36,619 nt of DNA from Pseudomonas frederiksbergensis. Lineage in GTDB: Bacteria > Pseudomonadota > Gammaproteobacteria > Pseudomonadales > Pseudomonadaceae. The notes beneath the pieces were generated by a model. That model did no database searches and was not told where the DNA came from. It saw nothing but the letters and a program-made list of their open reading frames with translations. The stretch is taken from contig NZ_JAAUOE010000043.1 in the NCBI RefSeq assembly GCF_017114915.1, forward strand, positions 1 to 36,619. Reading direction: 5' to 3'. Below, piece after piece: positions 8,496 through 15,930 of this stretch; positions within the stretch are counted from its first letter, which is position 1, and each line of letters opens with the position of its first letter. Both the position numbers and the translations under genes were made by a program.

Positions 8496-9793
8496 ATCAG
8501 CACGATAACGAACACGCCCGCTCCTATTACGCCGCGTCGGCCAATGGAATGGCGCCCTACCCCACGCTGGACTCGGACCTTGAGGCCGATGTCTGTGTGA
8601 TCGGCGGTGGTTTTACCGGGGTCAACACCGCGATCGAACTGGCGCAGCGCGGGCTCTCGGTGATTCTGCTGGAGGGCCGGCGAATCGGCTGGGGCGCCAG
8701 CGGGCGTAACGGCGGCCAGTTGATCCGTGGCATCGGGCATGACGTCAGCGGTTTTGCCCGTTATGTCGGCGAGGAAGGCGTGCGTTATCTGCAGCGCGCA
8801 GGCATCGAGTCCGTGGAGTTGGTGGGCAATCGCATCCGTGAACATGGCATCGATTGCGACCTGCGCTGGGGCTTCTGCGAGCTGGCCAATACCCCGGCGC
8901 AGTTCGCCGCGTTCAAGGCTGAGCTGCAAAACCTCGCCGAACTCGGTTACACCCATGAAACCCGACTCGTGGGCCCCGAGCAGATCCGCCGGGATGTAGT
9001 GGGTTCGGACCTTTATGCCGGCGGCCTGATCGACATGGGTTCGGGGCACCTGCATCCGCTGAATCTGGTGCTTGGCGAAGCGCGGCTGGCGCAATCCCTC
9101 GGGGTGCGGATTTTCGAGCAGAGCCCGGTGCTGGAGTTGCTCCATGGCAGCACCGTGCAGGTTCGCTGCGCGGGCGGTACGGTACGCGCTGGCAGTCTGG
9201 TGCTGGCCTGTAACGCGCATCTGGACGAGCTCGAGCCGCGCTTGAGCGGCAAGGTGTTGCCAGCGGGCAGTTACATCATCGCCACCGAACCTTTGCCGCC
9301 TGCGTTGGCCGCGCAATTGATCCCGCGGAACCTCGCGCTGTGCGACCAGAAAGTCGGCCTCGATTACTACCGGCTCTCGGCGGATCGACGCTTGCTGTTC
9401 GGCGGTGCCTGCCATTATTCCGGGCGCGATCCGGTGGACATCGGCGCTTATATGCGACCGAAAATGCTCAAGGTCTTCCCGCAATTGGCGGATGTGCGCA
9501 TCGACTATCAATGGGGCGGCAAGATCGGCATCACCGCCAACCGCTTCCCCCAGGCCGGACGCTTGAGCCAGTACCCGAACGTGTTCTACGCCCAGGGTTA
9601 CTCCGGCCATGGCCTGAACGTGACTCACTGGTGCGCGCGATTGTTGGCCGAAGCGATTCATGCCGGGCACAGCCAGGGGCTGGACGTGTTCAGCGCTGTG
9701 CCGCACATGACCTTTCCCGGCGGACGTGTTCTGCGCTCGCCGCTGCTGGCCCTGGGCATGTTCTGGTATCGCCTGCGTGAATTGCTCGGCTGA
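8492..9793 (+). CDS. FAD-dependent oxidoreductase, PuuB-like (gamma-glutamylamine oxidase family)
   Basis: A 433-residue DAO-family flavoenzyme. Its N-terminal Rossmann motif is VIGGGFTGVNTAIELAQRG (GxGxxG at about 38-43), followed by the second FAD contact RRIGWGASGRNGGQ at about 63-76, which is diagnostic for the PuuB/OrdL group. The C-terminal part holds GGKIGITANRFPQ and YAQGYSGHGLNVTH, the FAD pyrimidine/ribityl end. Family members oxidise gamma-glutamylputrescine or related secondary amines to the aldehyde with release of ammonia and peroxide. It overlaps the binding protein gene by ATGA, so they are translationally coupled. With the synthetase upstream this gives steps one and two of a gamma-glutamylated amine pathway. 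The aldehyde dehydrogenase (PuuC-like) and hydrolase (PuuD-like) steps are not in this window. Confidence 0.9.
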   Translation: MNQHDNEHARSYYAASANGMAPYPTLDSDLEADVCVIGGGFTGVNTAIELAQRGLSVILLEGRRIGWGASGRNGGQLIRGIGHDVSGFARYVGEEGVRYLQRAGIESVELVGNRIREHGIDCDLRWGFCELANTPAQFAAFKAELQNLAELGYTHETRLVGPEQIRRDVVGSDLYAGGLIDMGSGHLHPLNLVLGEARLAQSLGVRIFEQSPVLELLHGSTVQVRCAGGTVRAGSLVLACNAHLDELEPRLSGKVLPAGSYIIATEPLPPALAAQLIPRNLALCDQKVGLDYYRLSADRRLLFGGACHYSGRDPVDIGAYMRPKMLKVFPQLADVRIDYQWGGKIGITANRFPQAGRLSQYPNVFYAQGYSGHGLNVTHWCARLLAEAIHAGHSQGLDVFSAVPHMTFPGGRVLRSPLLALGMFWYRLRELLG

Positions 9794-9811
9794 GCCCTCC
9801 CCGTGGACGTG

Positions 9812-9920
9812 CGATCGTTCCCACGCTCCGCGTGGGAATGCAGCCCGGGACGCTCCGCGTCCCAGAAGCAGACGCAGAGCGTCCATTGAGGCGTTCCCAC
9901 GCAGAGCGTGGGAACGATCG
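9812..9920. repeat. Long palindromic intergenic repeat, copy 2
   Basis: This is the second copy of the element at 7276-7380. It starts CGATCGTTCCCACGC and ends GCGTGGGAACGATCG, with internal CCCACGCTCCGCGTGGG and GGGACGCTCCGCGTCCC hairpins. It lies directly after the FAD oxidase stop codon (9793), where it may act as a transcript 3' end. The two copies bracket the binding protein and oxidase genes. Confidence 0.85.
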
Positions 9921-9952
9921 TCCCTCTCCGTCCTCCTGATCAGCCATTTAAT

Positions 9953-9980
9953 TTGCTCAATCGCAAGTCACTTCTATATT
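9953..9980 (+). promoter_or_regulatory. Possible sigma-70 promoter for the pqi operon
   Basis: TTGCTC at 9953-9958 and TATATT at 9975-9980 are separated by 16 bases. The -10 matches consensus at five of six positions and the -35 at three of six. It sits 44 bases before the pqiA start, in the AT-richest part of the 230-base gap 9794-10023. This is a pattern match only. Confidence 0.35.
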
Positions 9981-10023
9981 GAGGGGGTGCTCTGACTTTT
10001 CTGCCTACTGGCGAGTACGGCCC

Positions 10024-10620
10024 ATGGCGACGACTGACTCACTGATCATCTGCGAGCACTGCGACTGCGTGTATGAAAAAGTCACGCTCGCCAAGCATCA
10101 AAAAGCCCTCTGCACCCGCTGCGGTGGCGTGCTTGCGCGTTACAACGGTTTGTCGGTACAGCAGCGTCTGGCGCTGAGCTTCACGGCGGCAGTGCTGTGG
10201 ACTTTCGCCAATTTCTATCCCGTCATGAGCATCAGCCTCAAGGGGATAAAGAACAGCGCGACGCTGTGGGATTCGGTGTTGGCACTGAGCCAGGGGCCGA
10301 TCACTTTCATTGCGCTGGTGGCGGCAATTTCCATCATCATCGCGCCGATGTTCCAGTTGCTCCTGCTGATCTGGGTATTGAGCTTCGCCCTCACCTCCCG
10401 ACGTTCACCAGGCTTCAAGCTATGCATGCGCTGGCTGGAAACCCTAAGGCCCTGGAGCATGCTGGAAGTCTGCTTGCTGGGGGCCATGGTCGCGGTGTTC
10501 AAACTCGCCGGGTTGCTGGATGTGCTGCCGGGCATCGGCATGTTTGCCCTGGCGGTCCTGAGCCTGTTGCTGATCCGCATTGCCGGGCGCGATGTACGTG
10601 ATCTGTGGGACATTCTATGA
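10024..10620 (+). CDS. pqiA: PqiA-family inner membrane protein, first half
   Basis: A 198-residue protein. The N-terminus carries a zinc-ribbon-like cysteine cluster (C10, C13, C15, C30, C33: CEHCDC then CTRCGG). Four membrane helices follow at about 45-68, 94-126, 143-165 and 172-190. This equals one half of E. coli PqiA, which has two such units in a chain of about 417 residues. PqiA works with the MCE protein PqiB and lipoprotein PqiC in moving lipids between inner and outer membranes and in envelope stress tolerance. ATG 10024 is chosen because conserved residues start right after it; TTG 9979 would add a non-conserved leader. It overlaps the second pqiA-like gene by ATGA. Confidence 0.88.
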   Translation: MATTDSLIICEHCDCVYEKVTLAKHQKALCTRCGGVLARYNGLSVQQRLALSFTAAVLWTFANFYPVMSISLKGIKNSATLWDSVLALSQGPITFIALVAAISIIIAPMFQLLLLIWVLSFALTSRRSPGFKLCMRWLETLRPWSMLEVCLLGAMVAVFKLAGLLDVLPGIGMFALAVLSLLLIRIAGRDVRDLWDIL

Positions 10621-11285
10621 ACAGGCCACCGCTCGCCAGCGAACTCAACCTGTGCCTGTGCCACAGTTGCGGCATGGCCTGCGACATGACCGATCAACCT
10701 CATGAATGCGAACGCTGCGGCGCGCCGTTGCATGCCCGCAAACCTGACTCACTGACCCGGACATGGGCCTATCTACTGGCCTCACTGGTGTTTTATATCC
10801 CGGCCAATCTGCTGCCGGTAATGAACACCAGTCTATTCGGCAGCGGCTCCGACAGCACCATCATGAGCGGTGTGCTGGAGTTCTGGGCACACGGTGCGTG
10901 GGACATTGCACTGATCATTTTCATTGCCAGCATCGCGGTGCCAGGCATCAAGTTCGTTGCGCTCTCCCTGCTGCTGATCACGGTGCAACGCGGCAGCTTC
11001 TGGGCGCGCAAGGAGCGCTCGAAACTTTACCGTTTCGTCGAGCTGATCGGCTACTGGTCGATGCTCGACGTAATTGTCGTAGCGCTGGTGGCAGCATTGG
11101 TGAAATTCCAGGCCCTGGGCGATATCGAACCGCGCCCGGGCATTCTGTTCTTTGGTCTGGTGGTGGTGTTCACCATGCTATCGGCGATGAGTTTCGACCC
11201 GCGACTGATCTGGGATAAAGAACAGGATCAAGCGCTGGAAAACCCACAAGATGAGGAGCGCATGGATGAAGTCCCAAGCCACTGA
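10617..11285 (+). CDS. pqiA: PqiA-family inner membrane protein, second half
   Basis: A 222-residue protein with the same plan as the gene before it. A cysteine-rich N-terminus (C13, C15, C18, C22, C31, C34: CLCHSC, C, CERCG) comes first, then about four membrane segments starting with YLLASLVFYIPANLLPVM. The IPANLLPVM stretch is the repeated PqiA signature and is matched by FANFYPVM in the first gene. I use ATG 10617, which overlaps the previous stop as ATGA; GTG 10605 is possible but overlaps more. The 3' end overlaps pqiB by 20 bases. The two PqiA proteins probably act as a pair equal to the fused E. coli protein. Confidence 0.88.
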   Translation: MNRPPLASELNLCLCHSCGMACDMTDQPHECERCGAPLHARKPDSLTRTWAYLLASLVFYIPANLLPVMNTSLFGSGSDSTIMSGVLEFWAHGAWDIALIIFIASIAVPGIKFVALSLLLITVQRGSFWARKERSKLYRFVELIGYWSMLDVIVVALVAALVKFQALGDIEPRPGILFFGLVVVFTMLSAMSFDPRLIWDKEQDQALENPQDEERMDEVPSH

Positions 11286-12921
11286 CGGGCCGCAAGCCCC
11301 TGGCCAGGCCGCTATCAAGACCCGTCGCTTCAGCGTTTCGCTGGTGTGGATCGTACCCATCGTTGCAGTGCTGGTGGGGATTTCCCTGGTGGTGCACAGC
11401 TGGCTGCAGGAAGGCCCGACCATTACCGTCACGTTCAAGACCGGTAGCGGCCTGGTGGCCAACAAGACTGAGGTCAAATACCGCAACGTGGTGATCGGTC
11501 GTGTCTCGGACGTGAAACTGAGCAACGACCAGAAGAGCGTCAACGCCACGATCGAACTCGACAAACAGGCTGAAAGCTTTACCCGCCAAGACTCGCAGTT
11601 CTGGGTCGTGCGGCCGCGTATCGGTGCCGGCGGCGTTTCGGGCATCGATACCCTGCTCTCTGGTGATTACATTGGCGCGGACATCGGCCAGGCCGATGTC
11701 CGTTCCAAACACTTCACGGGGCTGGAAAACCCGCCGCCCATCACCTATGGCGAACCGGGCAAACGTTTCATGCTCCGCACTCAGGATCTCGGCTCGCTGG
11801 ACATCGGATCCCCCGTGTACTACCGCAAGATCCCGGTCGGGCAAGTGGTGGCGTATGCGCTGGATGCCGACGGCAAAGGGGTGAACATCGAAATTTTCGT
11901 GCACGCGCCCAATGACGTCTTCGTCACCGAGAACACCCGGTTCTGGAACGCCAGCGGGATTGACGTGAATGTCGGCGCCAACGGTTTTGCGGTGAAGACC
12001 GAATCCCTGTCGGCCTTGCTGGTGGGCGGCGTCGCGTTTCGCGCACCGGAATTCAGCCCCAACGATCAGGTGGCCATCGAGAATAGAACCTTCGACCTGT
12101 TCGAGGACCAGCAAACCGCCCTCGCCCCGCCCAGTGGCAAGGGACAATACCTGAGCTTGCGGTTCGATCAGGCCCTGCGTGGGCTCAAGGTCGATGCACC
12201 GGTGGAATTCCTCGGCATCGAATTTGGCAAGGTTGTTTCGGTCAATCTGGATTTCGACGCGAAAAAGCGCAGCTTCCCGGTCAATGTCGGCATCGTGATC
12301 TACCCGCAACGCCTTGGCCAGGCCCATGCAAAAATGCTCGAGGCCTTGAAGCATGACCCCAACGACGAAGCCGCCAGCGTGCGCCTGATGGGCTCCTTCA
12401 TCGAAAACGGCCTGCGGGCCCAGGCCCGTAGCGGCAATCTGTTGACCGGTCAGCTTTACATCGCGCTCGATTTCTACCCCAACGCAGAGAAAGTCGTGTT
12501 CGACCCGACCGCCCGCCCCGTCGTTATTCCCACCATTCCCGGCAGCCTCGAGCAGTTGCAGGAAAAACTGGAGAGCATGGTCAACAAGATCAACCAGCTG
12601 CCCATCGAACGCATTGCCGGCAACCTCGACAGCAACCTCGTCGAGCTGCGCAAAGGCCTCGCACAGTTCAACGCCAAGACCCTGCCCGGCGTGCAGACCA
12701 CCCTGGCGGACGTCAGCAAGACCTTGCAATCGGCCAGTTCGACCCTCGCCGAGGACTCGCCGCAAAGGGAACAACTGGGCCAGACCCTGGACGAACTCGG
12801 TCGCATGTCGCGCTCGTTGCGTGAACTTTCGGACTACCTGGGCCGGCATCCAGAATCGCTGATTCGCGGCCGCCCCGACAATGCCGCGCCGATGGATCTA
12901 CAAGGGCCACCGCGCAACTGA
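11266..12921 (+). CDS. pqiB: PqiB, MCE (MlaD-type) lipid-transport protein
   Basis: A 551-residue protein anchored by one N-terminal membrane helix (residues 23-44). Three MCE/MlaD domains follow: the first begins at about 50 (TVTFKTGSGLVANKTEVKYR), the second at about 165 (LRTQDLGSLDIGSPVYYRKI) and the third at about 290 (LRFDQALRGLKVDAPVEFLG). The last 120 residues are predicted helix (EQLQEKLESMVNKINQL and onward), matching the coiled-coil needle of PqiB that spans the periplasm. ATG 11266 is chosen over ATG 11251 because GAGGAG at 11253-11258 is correctly spaced for it. Length and domain count equal E. coli PqiB (about 546 residues). The operon partners are the split PqiA and PqiC. Confidence 0.92.
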   Translation: MKSQATDGPQAPGQAAIKTRRFSVSLVWIVPIVAVLVGISLVVHSWLQEGPTITVTFKTGSGLVANKTEVKYRNVVIGRVSDVKLSNDQKSVNATIELDKQAESFTRQDSQFWVVRPRIGAGGVSGIDTLLSGDYIGADIGQADVRSKHFTGLENPPPITYGEPGKRFMLRTQDLGSLDIGSPVYYRKIPVGQVVAYALDADGKGVNIEIFVHAPNDVFVTENTRFWNASGIDVNVGANGFAVKTESLSALLVGGVAFRAPEFSPNDQVAIENRTFDLFEDQQTALAPPSGKGQYLSLRFDQALRGLKVDAPVEFLGIEFGKVVSVNLDFDAKKRSFPVNVGIVIYPQRLGQAHAKMLEALKHDPNDEAASVRLMGSFIENGLRAQARSGNLLTGQLYIALDFYPNAEKVVFDPTARPVVIPTIPGSLEQLQEKLESMVNKINQLPIERIAGNLDSNLVELRKGLAQFNAKTLPGVQTTLADVSKTLQSASSTLAEDSPQREQLGQTLDELGRMSRSLRELSDYLGRHPESLIRGRPDNAAPMDLQGPPRN

Positions 12922-12937
12922 CCACAGGAGCTACACC

Positions 12938-13486
12938 ATGGTTTTTTCGCTGAAAATCACGCTGGTCACCGCGTTGCTGTTGCTCACCGCTTGCCGCAGC
13001 GATCCGATTCAATTCCATACGCTGACTCCGGCCCAACCGGGTGGGGGCAGTGGCGCGGATATCCAGATCGAAAGCATCACGGTGCCACCCCAGGTCGACC
13101 GTCCGCAGATCGTCATTCGTCAAGGCAACGCCGGCCTGGCAATCCTTGAAACAGAGTGGTGGGGCGCGAGTCTGGTGGATGAATTGCGCAGCGCCCTGGT
13201 CGATCAACTGGTCAACAGCAACCCGCAGCGCAGAATGTCGCTGCGCCTGGATGTGCAGCGCTTTGATTCGATTCCCGGACAATACGCGTTGCTCGACGTC
13301 AAATGGCGGCTGCGCAATCTCGGCAGCGCAGATGGCGCGCCGGTCACCTGCCGCAGCACCTTGCAGACCCCGTCCGGCGCGAGCATCGATGACCTGGTGG
13401 TGGCCCATCAGAACAATGTGAAACGGTTAGCCGCGCTGATCAGTCAGGCGACCGCCTCGCAAAGGGGGTGTCCTTCGACATCCTGA
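12938..13486 (+). CDS. pqiC: PqiC-like outer membrane lipoprotein (ABC auxiliary lipoprotein family)
   Basis: A 182-residue lipoprotein with signal MVFSLKITLVTALLLLTAC; the lipobox LLTAC puts the lipidated Cys at 19. The rest fits the PqiC/DUF330 fold: FHTLTPAQPG, IQIESITVPPQVDRPQIVIR, WWGASLVDELRSALVDQL and LDVQRFDSIPGQYALLDVKW. PqiC docks on the inner leaflet of the outer membrane at the tip of PqiB. ATG 12938 has GGAG at 12927-12930; the longer upstream frame overlaps pqiB and lacks a signal sequence. It ends 7 bases before the convergent recombinase gene. Confidence 0.88.
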   Translation: MVFSLKITLVTALLLLTACRSDPIQFHTLTPAQPGGGSGADIQIESITVPPQVDRPQIVIRQGNAGLAILETEWWGASLVDELRSALVDQLVNSNPQRRMSLRLDVQRFDSIPGQYALLDVKWRLRNLGSADGAPVTCRSTLQTPSGASIDDLVVAHQNNVKRLAALISQATASQRGCPSTS

Positions 13487-13493
13487 CGCAGGT

Positions 13494-14432
13494 TCACAAA
13501 TCAAAACGATCAACCGCCCTTCGGCGCTCGTTGTCGTCGCGCACGTCGTAATTGGCGGTGGTCTGGATGTTGCTGTGATGGGCCAGTTTCTGCGGGATCG
13601 ACAGGTCGTGCGCCTCCATCACACGGGTAATGAACGATTGTCGGAAATCGTGCGGCATGATTTTCACCCCGACCTGTGCACCGCGTTGCCGGGCAATGTA
13701 GTAGATCGCATGCTTGGTGATGCGCTCACGGGAGATATGACTGCCACGGCGAATGCGGTTGAACAGGAACGCATCGTCCGCTTCGCCTACCTTTAACTGC
13801 GAACGCCGTAGTTCCAGCCACGCCTCCAGTTTGGCGAACGCCCAGGCCGGGGCGTACTTGATCAGTTGCTTGTTGCCCTTGGCGGTAACCCGCAGGCTGC
13901 GCTCGGTGAAATCCACCTGATCCAGATCCAGGTCCACCGACTCCGATTTGCGCATCCCCGAACCGTACAGAATCCCGATGATTGCCGCGTCCCGTAGCCC
14001 TTGTGGCCGGGGGTCGGCCGCGCAGACCTCCATCAGATCACGGATCAGGGTGCGCTTGAGATTACGTCCCTGGGACAGTCGCGTGCCGGCAATGCCTTTG
14101 ACCGAGCGCATTTTCAGCAAATGCTCCTGACTGATCAGGCTCATGCGCCACGCTTCGTTCATCACCCCACGCACCGCGTTAACGTACAGCGATGACGTGT
14201 TGGGCGCGTAGCCGTCTTCACGCAAGGTCGCCACCAGCGCAATGACGTCCTCGGGTTGCAGTTGGTGCCAGGGAATCTCTTCAATGTTCATGTCCTCGAA
14301 GCCCAGCCGGTCGGCGGCGTCCTGCAACACGTAGCGCATGGTCAACTGGCTGGACGGCGCCAGACGCGCCAGGTACAGGGTTAACGGGTCGGTTTTTGAT
14401 GAGAGGGATTCGGTAGCAGGTAAGTCAATCAA
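13494..14432 (-). CDS. Tyrosine-type site-specific recombinase, stand-alone
   Basis: A phage-integrase-family recombinase of 312 residues from TTG 14432 (AAGG about 8 bases before it). An in-frame GTG at 14546 would give 350 residues, but the extra N-terminus looks non-conserved and has no ribosome site. Residues 15-110 form a SAM-like core-binding domain. All catalytic residues are present in the C-terminal domain: R161 in YGSGMRKSE, K185 in TAKGNK, H261 and R264 in PHDFRQSF, H285 in LAHHSN and nucleophile Y295 in TTANYDVR. It would cut and rejoin DNA through a 3'-phosphotyrosine. No phage, transposon, toxin or att-like repeat is seen beside it; it sits alone between the pqi and arn operons. 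Target site unknown. Confidence 0.85.
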   Translation of the reverse strand: MIDLPATESLSSKTDPLTLYLARLAPSSQLTMRYVLQDAADRLGFEDMNIEEIPWHQLQPEDVIALVATLREDGYAPNTSSLYVNAVRGVMNEAWRMSLISQEHLLKMRSVKGIAGTRLSQGRNLKRTLIRDLMEVCAADPRPQGLRDAAIIGILYGSGMRKSESVDLDLDQVDFTERSLRVTAKGNKQLIKYAPAWAFAKLEAWLELRRSQLKVGEADDAFLFNRIRRGSHISRERITKHAIYYIARQRGAQVGVKIMPHDFRQSFITRVMEAHDLSIPQKLAHHSNIQTTANYDVRDDNERRRAVDRFDL

Positions 14433-14546
14433 TGAAACGGCCTTGAAATGAATAAAGTTCAACAAAACAACTAAGGACTGCAACACATGCCCTGAATGCG
14501 AACACTTCTGTAAGTCTTTTCTTATGAGCAGCGCGATGAGCGGCAC

Positions 14547-14781
14547 AAGTCTGAACAGTGGCTGTATCAGTTTTAGATAAACGATTCGCCCACTGTTTTT
14601 TCATGTTCCTTTGACAAAATCGGGTCTACGCTTCTGTTCATTCGACGAGCCCGAGGGGCCGTCACGCTGCCGGTGATGGCCGGGAAAGTCAATTGATGGC
14701 TTCTTGGTCTATCGGCCAAGCCCTTGAAAACATGCTGCTTTCGGCGATTACGCTGAAGGATTCGTTCGCCCGGAGTTTACT
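14547..14781. other. Intergenic region upstream of the arn operon
   Basis: This is the control region shared by the recombinase gene (minus) and arnB (plus). It holds a consensus -35 hexamer TTGACA at 14611-14616 facing arnB, but the bases 16-18 downstream (CTGTTC region) make a poor -10. That is what one expects of an activator-dependent promoter. I looked for a clear PmrA or PhoP box and could not define one. GGAG at 14772-14775 is the ribosome site for arnB. No RNA gene is evident. Confidence 0.3.
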
Positions 14782-15930
14782 ATGAGTCAGGCGTTTCTCC
14801 CCTTCTCGCGCCCCTGTATCGGCGATGAAGAAATAGCCGCGGTAGTGCAAGTATTGCGCTCGGGCTGGATCACTACCGGGCCGAAAAACCAGCAACTGGA
14901 AGAACACTTTGCCAACTATATCGGCTGTCGACATGCCGTCGCATTGTCTTCGGCCACCGGTGGCATGCACATCACCTTACTGGCATTGGGCATCGGTCCC
15001 GGCGACGAAGTCATCACACCGTCGCAGACCTGGGTGTCGACCGCCAACATAATCTGCCTGCTCGGGGCGACGCCGGTTTTCGTCGACGTTGACCGTCATA
15101 CATTAATGAGCGACCTGGCGAGCATCGAAGCGGCAATCACGCCTCGCACCAAGGCAATCATTGCGGTGCATTACGCCGGCGCGGCGTTCGACCTCGATCC
15201 GCTCTACGCGTTGGCCGACAAACAGGGCATCGCCGTCATCGAAGACGCGGCTCACGCGGCGGGCACTTGCTATAAAGGTCGGCACGTCGGTGCCCAGGGC
15301 ACGGCGATCTTCTCGTTCCATGCGATCAAGAACATGACCTGCGCCGAGGGCGCGATGTTCGTCAGCGACGATGAAGCCCTGGCCAATCGCGTGCGCATGC
15401 TCAAGTTTCATGGCTTGGGCGTGGACGCCTACGACCGCCTCACCCACGGCCGCAAACCTCAGGCTCAGGTAATGGAGCCTGGCTTCAAGTACAACCTGGC
15501 CGACATCAACGCGGCCATTGCCCTGGTGCAATTGGAGCGTCTGGACGCGATCAACGCCAAGCGCACGGAGCTGGCCCAGACTTACCTGCAACGCCTGGAA
15601 GGTTTGCCGGTACAACCGCTGGCCGTTCCAGCGTATGCGCAGCAGCACGCCTGGCACCTGTTCATCCTGCGCATCGACGCCGAACGCTGCGGGCTGGACC
15701 GCGAAGCGTTCATGAAGGCGTTGCAGGAACAGAACATCGGCACCGGCATTCACTTCATCGCCACCCACCTGCACACCTGGTACCGCCAGCGTTTTCCCAA
15801 CCTCTACCTGCCCAACACCGAATGGAACTCGGCGCGGCTGTGTTCGATCCCGTTGTTCCCCGACATGACCACCGATGATGTCGATCGTGTCGTCGGCGCC
15901 ATTGAAAACACACTGGATGCAAGCCTGTGA
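14782..15930 (+). CDS. arnB: ArnB, UDP-4-amino-4-deoxy-L-arabinose aminotransferase
   Basis: A 382-residue PLP enzyme of the DegT/DnrJ/EryC1 family. It transfers an amino group from glutamate to UDP-4-keto-arabinose in the cytoplasm, giving UDP-4-amino-4-deoxy-L-arabinose (UDP-Ara4N). The PLP lysine is K183 in FSFHAIKNMTCAEGA. Other family marks are RSGWITTGPKNQQLE, SSATGGMH, PSQTWVSTAN and EDAAHAAG (D155 for the PLP nitrogen). Length matches E. coli ArnB. It is the first gene of the nine-gene arn operon and overlaps arnC as GTGA. Start ATG 14782 has a good GGAG site. Confidence 0.97.
   Translation: MSQAFLPFSRPCIGDEEIAAVVQVLRSGWITTGPKNQQLEEHFANYIGCRHAVALSSATGGMHITLLALGIGPGDEVITPSQTWVSTANIICLLGATPVFVDVDRHTLMSDLASIEAAITPRTKAIIAVHYAGAAFDLDPLYALADKQGIAVIEDAAHAAGTCYKGRHVGAQGTAIFSFHAIKNMTCAEGAMFVSDDEALANRVRMLKFHGLGVDAYDRLTHGRKPQAQVMEPGFKYNLADINAAIALVQLERLDAINAKRTELAQTYLQRLEGLPVQPLAVPAYAQQHAWHLFILRIDAERCGLDREAFMKALQEQNIGTGIHFIATHLHTWYRQRFPNLYLPNTEWNSARLCSIPLFPDMTTDDVDRVVGAIENTLDASL

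Noticed and set aside
8417..9886. 489-codon open frame on the minus strand
   Set aside because: It is antisense to the FAD oxidase gene and begins inside a palindromic repeat; it has no recognisable protein features.
7266..9920. Insertion sequence or CRISPR-like explanation for the repeats near the amine genes
   Set aside because: The repeats are palindromic, about 105 bases, two copies only, without transposase or regular spacers; they fit intergenic REP-type elements.
11170..12849. 559-codon open frame on the minus strand
   Set aside because: It is antisense to pqiB; no domain, no ribosome site, and the plus-strand gene is clearly real.
14547..14781. PmrA/PhoP-type box before arnB
   Set aside because: Expected from known arn control, but I could not find a convincing direct repeat with the right spacing, so I do not call one.
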